From NCBI RefSeq assembly GCF_003207895.1, contig NZ_NKUB01000010.1, forward strand, positions 62,001 to 126,000: a DNA stretch of 64,000 nucleotides. Direction: 5' to 3'. This DNA is from Komagataeibacter swingsii (GTDB lineage: Bacteria > Pseudomonadota > Alphaproteobacteria > Acetobacterales > Acetobacteraceae). The position numbers and the translations under genes are program-made. Under the pieces are notes generated by a model that searched no databases, had not been told where the DNA came from, and was given only the letters and a program-made list of their open reading frames with translations. Of the stretch, positions 30,540 to 39,208 are shown in pieces; the first letter of the stretch is position 1; the number at the start of each line of letters is the position of its first letter.

Positions 30540-32885
30540 TTGTCCACGGACGAGATTGTCGATCCCACGATTGCCCCTTCCGACCAGTTCCGGCGCTTCC
30601 TGTTTCATATCGGCATTCCGGTGGCCGGTGTGGTTTCGGTCATCGCCGTCATTGCCGGGGTGGGGTGGCATTCCTACCGGACCGTCCGGACCGGCGCGCT
30701 GAGCCTTACGCATGACCTGCTGGTCAGCCAGCAGGATTATATCGCCAAGGAAGTCAGTTCCTTCCTCATGCCTGCCTCGGCCGGGGCGATCGTGGCGCGT
30801 GACATGCTCGAACATGGCGCGCCGGAAGTCGAGCAGAAGATCTTCAACGGCTACAGCAGCACCATGATGCGGAATGTCCCGCAGATCCAGTCGTTCTACA
30901 TCGCCGACAGCGATGGCAATTTCAGTACGCTGGAACATGGTGAACAGCCCGGCCAGACCGCGCTTACGACCCTGCATGACGTGGGTACGCCCAAGGCGAC
31001 CTTCACGCATGAACTGCGTGACGGCAATGGCAAGCTGCTCAGGCAGTGGCAGACCCCGGCGGGCACGTATGATCCCCGCGGGCATGACTGGTTTACCGAT
31101 GCGGTCAAGTCGGGGCAGGAAATCTGGACCCATCCCTACATCGTGGAGGTCACCAAGCAGGTGACCATCACGGCGGCCGTCCCGTACAAGGGCGTGAATG
31201 ACAAGACATATGTCTATGCCATCAACATGTCCCTCAACCATCTCAATAATTTTCTCAATTCGCTGAAGATCGGCGAAAGTGGCAACGCGATCCTGCTCGA
31301 TCAGGACGGGCATGTCGTCGCCGGCCATGGCATGCAGGATACGCAGGCCAAGGCGCATGGCGACCCGGGTAAAATGACGCTGGACCCGCTGAAATACCCG
31401 GTCATGACCAAGGCGTTTGACGAATACCGCGTCCATAGCTACGGCGCGCGCACCGTCCAGGTGAAGGGGCGGCGGTATGTGACCATCACCGCCAACCTGC
31501 CGGTGGGCAAGGATAGCTGGGTCCTGCTGCTGGTCGCGCCCGAGGATGATTTTTCACGTTTCGCCATGGCGGACGGGCGGCAGAACCTGCTGTTCTTCGT
31601 CCTGGTCGTCATCATGGCGCTGGGCTTTGGCCTGCTGCTGTTCCTGCAGGCGCGGCGCGGGGACCGCCTGCGCAACCAGATTTCCCAGGCGCGGGCGGTT
31701 GCCAATTACGAAAGCCATGCCCTGCAGTCGGTTGCGGCCTATCCCGACCTGTTCAACCCCGAAGACAATGCCCTTGTCCTGACCGAAACGCTGGCGGACC
31801 AGTCCCATGGCCGCCGGGCGGCCATATGGCGGATCCTGCATGATGGGCATACGCTCATGTGCATCGATTCCTACGACCGGCAGCAGGACGTGCATTCCGG
31901 CGGGTTCGAGATGTCCACGACGGACCTCAAGAGCTTCTTTGACGCTGTTTCCCATGGTGACGCGCTGGTCACCACCGATGCTGCCACCGATGACCGCACG
32001 ACAGCGTTCTACCGCGTATACATGCGTGCCTTTGGCAGCAAATCCCTGTTCTGCAGCCCGATCCTGGGCAGTAGCGGCCCGGTTGGCGTCATCACGCTGG
32101 AAGACGCGCCACGCGCCGAAATGGTCTATCATTTCGTGGACATGATCGCCGGGGTGGCGGCGGCCCGCTTCTCCGCCCAGCATTACACGGCGGTGGCCGC
32201 GGCGCGAGAGGAACTGGAAACGGAACCCGCCCAGGGTGGCGAAGGCCCCGAGGATCCGAGCCAGGGCTTCCTGCTGGCCCCCGGCGCGCTGTCCATAAAC
32301 GGGCAGCCGGGCACGACCGACCTGAGCCAGATGGAAGGGTTCTACCCTGCCGTCGCCATCATGGTCATCAGCCTGTCCGACATGATCATGACGGCCCAGA
32401 ACGACCCGACCGCCAACATCAAGCTGATTGATGACATGGCGGGCGCGCTGCAGGATATCGCCCACCAGTGCGGGCTGTACTCCATCCGCATGCTGGGTCA
32501 TCGCGTCGTCTGTGTGGCCGGGTGTTCGCGCACGCCGGACAAGGGGGCGGTGTTCCGCATTGCGAATGCGGCGCTCATGATGCGTGAAAACGCGCTGGCC
32601 ATGCTGTCCAAGGCGGATCTGGACCCGGTCTTCCGCATCGGTCTGGATGTCGGGCCGGTATTCGGCGGCATGCTGGGCAAGAAGCCGCAGGCGTTCAACC
32701 TGTGGGGCGACGCCATGGGCATGGCCGAGATGATGGCGCAGGGCGCGCCGGATGTCGGTACGATCCAGGTATCGGAAAATGTCTACCAGCGCCTGCGCCA
32801 GTACTTCCTGTTCCGTGAACGTGGCCGGTTCTTCATCCCCGGCATGGGGCTGACACGTACCTATGTGCTGGCCGGGCGGCGATGA
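30540..32885 (+). CDS. Cache-GAF membrane receptor with a degenerate class III nucleotidyl cyclase domain
   Basis: A 781-residue inner-membrane sensor. Residues 21-43 form a membrane segment, 50-340 a Cache-like periplasmic domain, 350-370 a second membrane segment, 385-545 a GAF-like domain, and about 600-781 a cyclase-like domain. Catalytic positions of the last look lost: the first metal Asp region reads VISLSD (611-614), the second metal Asp in the usual GD is His654 (LGHRVV), and the VN of the ribose-binding motif is Met726-Gly727. RIGLDVGPVFGGMLG is retained, so the fold is probably kept. Translation starts at TTG 30540 with GGAAGAG upstream; the next in-frame ATG is far inside. It overlaps the MlaE gene by ATGA, so it likely senses for or regulates the transporter. 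Confidence 0.8.
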   Translation: MSTDEIVDPTIAPSDQFRRFLFHIGIPVAGVVSVIAVIAGVGWHSYRTVRTGALSLTHDLLVSQQDYIAKEVSSFLMPASAGAIVARDMLEHGAPEVEQKIFNGYSSTMMRNVPQIQSFYIADSDGNFSTLEHGEQPGQTALTTLHDVGTPKATFTHELRDGNGKLLRQWQTPAGTYDPRGHDWFTDAVKSGQEIWTHPYIVEVTKQVTITAAVPYKGVNDKTYVYAINMSLNHLNNFLNSLKIGESGNAILLDQDGHVVAGHGMQDTQAKAHGDPGKMTLDPLKYPVMTKAFDEYRVHSYGARTVQVKGRRYVTITANLPVGKDSWVLLLVAPEDDFSRFAMADGRQNLLFFVLVVIMALGFGLLLFLQARRGDRLRNQISQARAVANYESHALQSVAAYPDLFNPEDNALVLTETLADQSHGRRAAIWRILHDGHTLMCIDSYDRQQDVHSGGFEMSTTDLKSFFDAVSHGDALVTTDAATDDRTTAFYRVYMRAFGSKSLFCSPILGSSGPVGVITLEDAPRAEMVYHFVDMIAGVAAARFSAQHYTAVAAAREELETEPAQGGEGPEDPSQGFLLAPGALSINGQPGTTDLSQMEGFYPAVAIMVISLSDMIMTAQNDPTANIKLIDDMAGALQDIAHQCGLYSIRMLGHRVVCVAGCSRTPDKGAVFRIANAALMMRENALAMLSKADLDPVFRIGLDVGPVFGGMLGKKPQAFNLWGDAMGMAEMMAQGAPDVGTIQVSENVYQRLRQYFLFRERGRFFIPGMGLTRTYVLAGRR

Positions 32886-33772
32886 CCGATACGCCAACCC
32901 ACGCCCCTGACCACGTGGCGCCACAGGCCGACCCCATGGCTGTTCCCCAGCCGGACCATGACGGCCGTCTGGTGCACCTGCTGCGGCGGTTCGCGCCCTG
33001 GCTTGCAGCCCTTGGGCGGCTGACGCGGCACCAGGTCCGTTTCGCCCTGCTGGTGATCGGTTCCGGGTGGGGCGTGCTACGCGAAAGCATGCGGCCCAAT
33101 TCATGGCGCAGGCCGGTTATCTATGAATTCCGCGCCACCTTGCGGCAGGTGGTCAGTGGCGGTTTCCTGAGTATCGTGATCACCGCGACGCTGACGGGCC
33201 TCATGGTGGTGTCGCAGGCTGCGTACTGGCTGGGTTACGCGGGCATGGCGCAGATGACGGGGTCGATCCTTGTTTCCGTGCTGGTGCGTGAAATCTCGCC
33301 CATCCTTGTCGGCATCATCATCATGGGGCGCAGCGGCATGCTGTCGCTGACCGAAATCGGGATGATGGTGCTGGGGGGGGAAGTGCGGGCGCTGCAGGCG
33401 CGCGGCATCGACCCGTTCCTGGCGCTGGTCATGCCGCGTACGTTCGCCTTTACGCTGGGCGGCTTTACGCTGGGCATGATCTTTGCCGTCGTATCGCTGC
33501 TGATGGGGTTCGTGGTCGCCCATTCCACGGGGGCCATCACCTCCTCGGTCTGGACATTCTTCTTCAATGTCCTTGGCGCGATGACCACGTGGGATTACCT
33601 GATCATCCCGCTGAAATTCGTGCTGGTCGGTTTCTTCGTCGGGGTGGGGTCATGCGTATCGGGCCTGACCGTCGGCAGCAATGATACGATGGCCACCATC
33701 ATGCCGCGTGGATTTGCGCGCGGGATCATGCTGGTGCTGGTGGTCAATATCCTCTTCATGCTGGATTTCTGA
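32882..33772 (+). CDS. mlaE: MlaE-type MCE transporter permease
   Basis: Integral membrane subunit of an MCE lipid transporter, 296 residues with about five or six membrane helices after a 60-residue soluble leader. The signature stretch is present: a Gln in VVSQAAYWLG, VREISPILVGIIIMGRSGM, GGEVRALQARGIDPFLALVMPRTFA, and C-terminal GLTVGSNDT. In E. coli MlaE works with the ATPase MlaF and periplasmic MlaD hexamer to move phospholipid between the membranes. It overlaps the receptor gene upstream (ATGA) and is followed by the ATPase-like gene after one base. Confidence 0.9.
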   Translation: MTDTPTHAPDHVAPQADPMAVPQPDHDGRLVHLLRRFAPWLAALGRLTRHQVRFALLVIGSGWGVLRESMRPNSWRRPVIYEFRATLRQVVSGGFLSIVITATLTGLMVVSQAAYWLGYAGMAQMTGSILVSVLVREISPILVGIIIMGRSGMLSLTEIGMMVLGGEVRALQARGIDPFLALVMPRTFAFTLGGFTLGMIFAVVSLLMGFVVAHSTGAITSSVWTFFFNVLGAMTTWDYLIIPLKFVLVGFFVGVGSCVSGLTVGSNDTMATIMPRGFARGIMLVLVVNILFMLDF

Positions 33773-33773
33773 C

Positions 33774-34469
33774 ATGACAGCCAACGCTCCCCTGCTGGAA
33801 CTGCGTGACGTCGTGCCGTCGTTCGAGGAGACCGGCCTCATGCCCGCGCCGTACAACCTGCGCATCATGCCCGGTGAATGCGCGGTGATTGACTGCCGTG
33901 ATTTCGAACGGGCCGCCATGTTCGCCGACCTGTGTTCCGGCATGATCGGGCTGACGCAGGGCAGCATCAAGTTCATGGGGCTGGACTGGAGCGCGCTGCA
34001 CGACCGGCAGCTCAACGCGCTGCGTGGGCGTATTGGCCGCGTTTCGCGCAACAGCAGTTGGCTCAACCTGTTTGGCACGCATCTCAACATCATGCTGCCG
34101 CACCTGTACCATACCACGGACCCGTTTGATAACGTGGTCCTGCACGCTACCGAACTGGGGTACCGGTTTGGTTTGCCCGGCCTGCCAACCTCGGCGCCGG
34201 ACCGGCTGTCAGGCGCGGATCTGGCGCGGGCGGCGTGTGTGCGCGCCTTCATGGGGCGGCCGGACCTGCTGCTGCTGGAGGACATATCCGACACGCTGCC
34301 AGAGGAGAATATCCTGCCGTTCCTTGAAATGATGACCACGGCGCGGGATCGTGGCTGTGGCGTGCTATGGTTCGTCCGTTCCGCGGCGGCCTGGCATGAA
34401 TATCGCAAGGCGGTGAATATCCACATGCGCCTTCTTGACGAAGGTCTTTTTCCCATGCGGGTGGTGTAA
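33774..34469 (+). CDS. degenerate MlaF-like ABC subunit lacking Walker A
   Basis: A 231-residue protein of ABC ATPase size and order, in the place of mlaF. The ATP-binding motifs are ruined. Where GxxGxGK(S/T) should stand after PGECAVID there is CRDFERAA (41-48), with no Lys. The Q-loop Gln is missing (RVSRNSSWLNLF). Walker B reads LLLLEDIS, with Glu169-Asp170 in place of Asp-Glu, and the H-loop His is absent (LWFVRS). The signature is partly kept (LSGADLARAACVRAFM). The reading frame is intact and coupled to both neighbours (one base after mlaE; TAATG with mlaD), so it is selected as a protein. It probably does not hydrolyse ATP by itself. Confidence 0.85.
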   Translation: MTANAPLLELRDVVPSFEETGLMPAPYNLRIMPGECAVIDCRDFERAAMFADLCSGMIGLTQGSIKFMGLDWSALHDRQLNALRGRIGRVSRNSSWLNLFGTHLNIMLPHLYHTTDPFDNVVLHATELGYRFGLPGLPTSAPDRLSGADLARAACVRAFMGRPDLLLLEDISDTLPEENILPFLEMMTTARDRGCGVLWFVRSAAAWHEYRKAVNIHMRLLDEGLFPMRVV

Positions 34470-35422
34470 TGGTCCAGAAACAACAGTCAGACGGAATCCG
34501 GCAGCTTGTGCGTGTCCGTTACGCCGATGAATGGGTGGGGATACTGGTCCTTGTGGCCCTTGTCATCCTGCTTGGCGCGGTGATCGAGGCCGGCGTGCTG
34601 CGCGACTGGCTGACGCCGGCGGGCAGGCTGCGGATCGTGCTGCCCGAAAACGGGGTCAGCGGGCTGTCGGTTGGTGACGACCTGGAGGTCATGGGCATCC
34701 ATGCGGGCACCGTGCGGCGCGTGCGGATCAATCCGTCGGGGGGCATGTACGCCATTGTGGAGATCGATCCCGATATCGAACCCTATATCCGCCGTGACAG
34801 CACCGCCATCATCCGCAAGCGTTTTGTGGTGGCTGGCGCTAGCTACATCGACGTCTCACGCGGGACGGGGGACAAGCTGGACTGGAGCTACGCGGTGCTC
34901 AGCGCCACCAACGCCCCCAACCCGGCTGACACCATTACCCAGACCTTCAGTGACATCCGCGACCGCGTCATCCCGGTTCTGGACAATGCCCAGCACATGA
35001 TGGCGACGCTGGACGCCACCATTACGGACATGCATGCGGGCAAGGGGTCCATCGGGCGCCTCATGACCAATGACGACCTGATCCGCCAGGCCGAACAGAT
35101 GATCACCAGCCTTAACGCCACCGTTGCACAGCTGACTCCGATCGAAAAACAGCTTGCGGGTGTCATGGACAAGGCCAGCGCAAGCATGACCAACGTGCAG
35201 AAGGCCACGGGCGACCTGAGCAACGCGACCCCAGCCATTACCCACAACCTGCAGGATGCCAGCCAGCAGTTGCCTGTGCTTCTGGTCCAGGCGCAGACGA
35301 CCGCCAGCAGCCTGCAGAAGCTGGTCGACCAGATGCGTGGCCTGTGGATACTGGGTGGTAATGGCAACAAGGCGGCGAAGCATGTCCATGCCCGCCTTCC
35401 GGCGCAGAAGGTGCAGCCATGA
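34469..35422 (+). CDS. mlaD: MlaD-type MCE domain protein
   Basis: Periplasmic, membrane-anchored lipid-binding subunit, 317 residues. One membrane helix (about 22-42, WVGILVLVALVILLGAVIE) is followed by a single MCE domain (about 50-130: GVSGLSVGDDLEVMGIHAGTV, FVVAGASYIDVSRG), then a long helical tail with repeated Ala/Thr/Asn-rich segments (TITDMHAGKGSIGRLMTNDD). GSIGRLMTND-like motifs are common in MCE tails. The extended tail suggests a tunnel or bridge longer than E. coli MlaD. It overlaps the ATPase-like gene (TAATG) and the next lipoprotein gene (ATGA). Confidence 0.9.
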   Translation: MVQKQQSDGIRQLVRVRYADEWVGILVLVALVILLGAVIEAGVLRDWLTPAGRLRIVLPENGVSGLSVGDDLEVMGIHAGTVRRVRINPSGGMYAIVEIDPDIEPYIRRDSTAIIRKRFVVAGASYIDVSRGTGDKLDWSYAVLSATNAPNPADTITQTFSDIRDRVIPVLDNAQHMMATLDATITDMHAGKGSIGRLMTNDDLIRQAEQMITSLNATVAQLTPIEKQLAGVMDKASASMTNVQKATGDLSNATPAITHNLQDASQQLPVLLVQAQTTASSLQKLVDQMRGLWILGGNGNKAAKHVHARLPAQKVQP

Positions 35423-36312
35423 GCATGAAAAAGGAACACGTGGCCCTTGGCCTTGCCCTTGCGCTGGCGGGATGTGGCGGCGGGGGACAGGCGGTCACCC
35501 AGCCGGGTGACACAACCCTGTCGCAGGATATGGACAACGCGAAGGATGCCGTGGGTCTTGAGCGCCTTTCTGTGGCGGAGCAGCAGTACCGGGCCGCGGG
35601 CCAGCGCGCCATTGCCCGCGACGATGTCTCGGCTATTGGCGATGCAGGCTACAACCTTGCGACGGTGCAACTGGATGAAGGCAAGCCACAGGATGCGCTG
35701 TCCACGGTAACCGCGACACGTTCGGCCCTGGCGATGCGGGGGCAGACGGGTGACGATGCCGGGCTGGACCTGGTGCAGGCAGGTGCCCTGCGCCGGCTGG
35801 GTCGCGATACCGAAGCGGCTGCCGCGGCAACACGTGCCGCAGGCGCGCAGGATACCGACATTGTCGAGAAAGCCCAGCTGATCCGGGGACTGATTGCGGA
35901 TGACAGCGGGGATCAGGCCACGCTTGCCTCGGTTGATGCCTATTTTGCCAGCCTGACCGGGAAACTGCCGGATGGCTGGACGGCGGATGCAAGGGAAATA
36001 GCTGCCCGGAACCTGCTGGTCACGGGGGGCAGTACGCAGACGGCCATGCAGGACGCCATGCAGGCGGCAACCATCCGCCAGACGCAGGTGGATTACCGTG
36101 ATATGGCCCGTGCCCTTGGCGTTGCCGCACGCGCGGCTGGCAAGGCGGGGAATATGCAGGAGGCATCCCAGCTTTATGCCCGCGCCAGCCAGAGCGCGCG
36201 GCAGGCAGGCGACAAGGCCGCCGCCGATCAATGGGCGAAGCAGGCGGGCACGACCATCGCCGCAGATCCTTTTGCCCAGTCCGACACCACGACGGCAACA
36301 AAGAAAAAGTAA
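35419..36312 (+). CDS. Ala-rich helical-repeat lipoprotein of the MCE operon
   Basis: A 297-residue predicted lipoprotein: signal segment VALGLALALAG and lipobox LAGC near residue 19. The mature part is almost entirely helical, with TPR-like spacing (AIGDAGYNLATVQLDEGK; GALRRLGRDTEAAAAATRAA; GNMQEASQLYARASQSARQAG), and ends in Lys. I do not recognise a named family. Its ATGA overlap with mlaD and terminal operon position suggest it is an outer- or inner-membrane partner of the transporter, perhaps replacing MlaA or MlaC. That role is inference. Confidence 0.7.
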   Translation: MSMKKEHVALGLALALAGCGGGGQAVTQPGDTTLSQDMDNAKDAVGLERLSVAEQQYRAAGQRAIARDDVSAIGDAGYNLATVQLDEGKPQDALSTVTATRSALAMRGQTGDDAGLDLVQAGALRRLGRDTEAAAAATRAAGAQDTDIVEKAQLIRGLIADDSGDQATLASVDAYFASLTGKLPDGWTADAREIAARNLLVTGGSTQTAMQDAMQAATIRQTQVDYRDMARALGVAARAAGKAGNMQEASQLYARASQSARQAGDKAAADQWAKQAGTTIAADPFAQSDTTTATKKK

Positions 36313-36367
36313 GGGTCAGCCCTTTACACAACAGGTGCATCCGTTGTGTGTATCGGGTGAATTGGTC

Positions 36368-36443
36368 AAAGTTTTTGGTGAAGCTTTTTTCAAAAAGCTT
36401 CAAGGAATGCCGCCTTTTTTGCAAAAAAGGCGGTGCCCAAAAA
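36368..36443. repeat. dispersed double-hairpin repeat, copy B
   Basis: Two perfect hairpins: GAAGCTTTTT/AAAAAGCTTC (36380-36401) and CCGCCTTTTTT/AAAAAAGGCGG (36410-36433). It lies between the convergent MCE-operon lipoprotein and SulP genes, where it could act as a two-way terminator. It is similar to copy A at 20772-20852 but lacks the terminal inverted repeats that surround copy A. Confidence 0.8.
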
Positions 36444-36457
36444 TTGGTAAAGTTGGA

Positions 36458-37915
36458 TTATCCGGCCTGCAACCGTGTATGCCGGGCCAGAAACCGGGTG
36501 CTGGCCCCGTTCAGGCCGATCAACTGCACATCCATGCCCTGTGCTTCCATCTTGCCGATCAGTTCTTCCAGCATGCCGGCCGCCGTCATGTCCCATATAT
36601 GGGCATGGGTCAGGTCGATCGTGATATGGCGGGCCGTATCATGCAGGTCGAACGCATCGGCAAAGCCGTCGGATGAGGCAAAGAAGACCTGCCCGTTCAC
36701 GATATAGGTCCGCGTCTGCCCATCAGCCGAAAGCGCATTGCTGACCGAAAGCATGCTGGACACCTGGAAGGCAAAGAACAGCCCGTTGAGCATTACGCCC
36801 ACGGCGACCCCCGCGGCAAGGTCATGCGTGCCCACGACAACCGCCACCGTCGCCAGCATGATGACGCTGGTGGTGCGCGGGTGATGGACAAGGTCACGCA
36901 GCGACGACCAGGAAAACGTGCTGGCCGACACCATGATCATGATCGCCACAAGTGCCGCCACCGGCACCTGCGCCACCCACGGGCGCAGCATGACCATAAG
37001 CAGCAGCAGGAAGGCGCCCGCGACGAACGTGGAAAGCCGCCCCCGCCCGCCATAGCGCAGGTTGCCCACCGTCTGTCCGATCATGCCGCAGCCCGCGATG
37101 CCGCCGAACAGGCCGACGGCGATATTGGCGATACCCAGCCCCATGCATTCCTGCCGCTTGCTGCTGTGGGTTTCCGTCAGGTCGTCCACCACGCGGGCCG
37201 TCATCATGGATTCCAGCACGCCCACGCTGGCCATGGCGAGAGCAAAGGGCGCGATGATGCTGAGTGTATCAACCGAGAACGGCACATCGGGCCAGACCAG
37301 ATGTGGCAGGCTGTCCGGCAGGCGGCCAAGGTCGGCCACCGTGTGCAGCGGCATGGGGCACAGGACCGACACCACGGTCAGCACCACAATGCAGATCAGG
37401 GGCGACGGAATGGCGGAAAAAAGCCGGGGCAGGGTATAGATGATGACTAGCCCCAGCGCGATCATGGCATAGGTATGCCATGTCACATGCAGCATATGCG
37501 GCACCTGCGCCGAAAAGATCAGGATGGCCAGTGCATTGACGAACCCGGTCCGCACCGGGCGCGAGACATAGCGCATCAGCACATGCAGGCGCAGGATGCC
37601 GAACACCACCTGCAGCAGCCCGCACAGCAGGGTCGCGGCCAGGAGGTACTGCACCCCATGGGCGCGCACCAGGGCGGCGGCGACCAGCGCCACCGATCCG
37701 GCCGCCCCGGATATCATGCCCGGCCTGCCGCCGGTAAAGGCGATCACCACGCTTATGACAAAGGACGCATAAAGCCCGACTGCGGGATCGACCCCCGCGA
37801 CAAAGGAAAATGCAATGACTTCGGGGATCAGCGCAAACGTGCCGACCATGCCGGCCAGTGTATCGCGCGTGATGTTACCGAACCATTCCTGACGGTAACG
37901 GGCGAGTGCAGACAT
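36458..37915 (-). CDS. SulP-family anion transporter with STAS domain
   Basis: Inner-membrane transporter of the SLC26/SulP family, 485 residues. About 10-12 membrane segments occupy residues 20-390, with the family start ITRDTLAGMVGTFALIPEVIAFS and GLYASFVISVVIAFTGGRPGMISG; a Gly-rich GLFGGIAGCGMIGQTVGNLRYGG region follows. The C-terminal STAS domain is about 400-470 (YIVNGQVFFASSDGF, ITIDLTHAHIWDMTAAGML). Substrate may be sulfate, bicarbonate or a dicarboxylate and cannot be told. An upstream in-frame extension overlaps queD, so ATG 37915 is used. Confidence 0.88.
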   Translation of the reverse strand: MSALARYRQEWFGNITRDTLAGMVGTFALIPEVIAFSFVAGVDPAVGLYASFVISVVIAFTGGRPGMISGAAGSVALVAAALVRAHGVQYLLAATLLCGLLQVVFGILRLHVLMRYVSRPVRTGFVNALAILIFSAQVPHMLHVTWHTYAMIALGLVIIYTLPRLFSAIPSPLICIVVLTVVSVLCPMPLHTVADLGRLPDSLPHLVWPDVPFSVDTLSIIAPFALAMASVGVLESMMTARVVDDLTETHSSKRQECMGLGIANIAVGLFGGIAGCGMIGQTVGNLRYGGRGRLSTFVAGAFLLLLMVMLRPWVAQVPVAALVAIMIMVSASTFSWSSLRDLVHHPRTTSVIMLATVAVVVGTHDLAAGVAVGVMLNGLFFAFQVSSMLSVSNALSADGQTRTYIVNGQVFFASSDGFADAFDLHDTARHITIDLTHAHIWDMTAAGMLEELIGKMEAQGMDVQLIGLNGASTRFLARHTRLQAG

Positions 37916-37949
37916 GAAAAAAACAGGGCCTTTCGGGGCAGCAGGGTCA

Positions 37950-38477
37950 TCAGGTATCGGAAATGCTCGTATCCGCGCGTCGCCACCAGCATTGGGGCGC
38001 AGCGCGCGGCCGGGGCAGGACCGCCAGCGGGTCGCCACTGTAACGGACCGTGTTGGTGGGTGTTTCCTCGATTTCGATGCTGGCGCAGGTTAGCGCCCCG
38101 CCATCGGCGGCAAGGAAGGCGTTCAGCTTGGCCATGAGCAGGCAGGCCAGCAGTTCGGTCGTGGGGTCGCCGGGGGTAACCAGTATGCGCCGCGCGCGCC
38201 GTGGTTCGTTGCTGGCGAACCATGCAAGCAGCGGATCATCTTCCGCCAGTTGCAGGGCATGATCGACATGGTTGTCGATAAAGCCGTGCCAGACGCCCTT
38301 TGCGCGCTGGAAGGGCATGACCATGTTGGTACGGCCATCCAGCGCCGTGGGGTTCGTGGCGCGCAGGTGGGCGCGTATGTATTCATTATGGCCGTGGGGC
38401 AGGGCGCAGCGTTCGCTTTCGCCCGCCAGCAGCCGGTGCGCCATGGAAAAGCGCCGGGTGAAAACCAGTTCAAACAT
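37950..38477 (-). CDS. queD: 6-carboxy-5,6,7,8-tetrahydropterin synthase
   Basis: Second enzyme of queuosine (preQ0) synthesis, turning dihydroneopterin triphosphate into carboxytetrahydropterin. It has 175 residues. Zinc-binding His lie in RFSMAHRL and [10 protein letters not shown]; the catalytic IDNHVDHAL and the [11 protein letters not shown] motif follow. The usual active-site Cys (in CxxxHGH) may be that of ERCALPHGH. It overlaps queC by eight bases. The C-terminal tail past VRYSGDP is longer than usual and is not conserved in my recollection. Confidence 0.88.
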   Translation of the reverse strand: MFELVFTRRFSMAHRLLAGESERCALPHGHNEYIRAHLRATNPTALDGRTNMVMPFQRAKGVWHGFIDNHVDHALQLAEDDPLLAWFASNEPRRARRILVTPGDPTTELLACLLMAKLNAFLAADGGALTCASIEIEETPTNTVRYSGDPLAVLPRPRAAPQCWWRRADTSISDT

Positions 38478-39207
38478 GCTGGCGTGCCGCCATGTACTGC
38501 TCCCATCCCGCCCTGCGCAATGTGCAGGCGGGGCAGGTGCCGCAGCCATGCCCCCATGCATGCAGCGTGCCGCGCGTGCCAAGGTAGCAGCTATGGCTTT
38601 CACGGTTGATCAGGCGGACAAGCGCATCACCACCCAGTTGGTGGGCCAGCTCCCATGTCTGCGCCTTGTCTATCCACATCAGTGGTGTGTGCAGCACATA
38701 ATGGGCATCCATGCCGAGGTTGAGCGTCACCTGCAGGGACTTGATCGTGTCATCGCGGCAGTCGGGGTAGCCGGAATAATCCGTCTCGCACACGCCGGTC
38801 ACGATATGGCGGATGTTGCGGCGTGCGGCCAGGGCCGCGGCAAAGGTCAGGAAAATCAGGTTGCGGCCGGGCACGAATGTGTTAGGCAGGCCGTTTTCAT
38901 TCATCGTGATTTCGGCTTCACGCGTCAGCGCCGTGTCCGATACGGTGCCAAGGGCGGCAAGGTCGAGCGTATGGTCGGCGCCCAGGCGCTGCGCCCACAG
39001 GGCATTCTGTGTCGCCATCCCGTCGCGCAGGGCTGCGCGGCATTCCAGTTCGACCGCATGGCGCTGCCCGTAATCGAACCCGAGCGTCTCCACCCGGCCA
39101 AAACGCGCCAGCGCCCATGCAAGGCAGGTGGCTGAATCCTGACCGCCGGAAAACAGGACCAGTGCGGCTTCGTTTTCAGGATGGGATGGGGGAGGGGGAG
39201 CGCGCAT
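38470..39207 (-). CDS. queC: 7-cyano-7-deazaguanine synthase
   Basis: ATP-dependent ligase making preQ0 from carboxydeazaguanine and ammonia. It has 245 residues. The PP-loop is [47 protein letters not shown] and the C-terminal zinc site SCYLG...[17 protein letters not shown] are all present. It follows queE after one base and precedes queD, giving the order queE-queC-queD. Confidence 0.96.
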   Translation of the reverse strand: MRAPPPPSHPENEAALVLFSGGQDSATCLAWALARFGRVETLGFDYGQRHAVELECRAALRDGMATQNALWAQRLGADHTLDLAALGTVSDTALTREAEITMNENGLPNTFVPGRNLIFLTFAAALAARRNIRHIVTGVCETDYSGYPDCRDDTIKSLQVTLNLGMDAHYVLHTPLMWIDKAQTWELAHQLGGDALVRLINRESHSCYLGTRGTLHAWGHGCGTCPACTLRRAGWEQYMAARQHV

Positions 39208-39208
39208 G

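Noticed and set aside
29016-31436. 806-residue open frame on the minus strand across aroE, coaE, dnaQ and the receptor gene
   Set aside because: It is antisense to four well-supported genes; GC-rich codon bias leaves the opposite frame open. No domain recognised.
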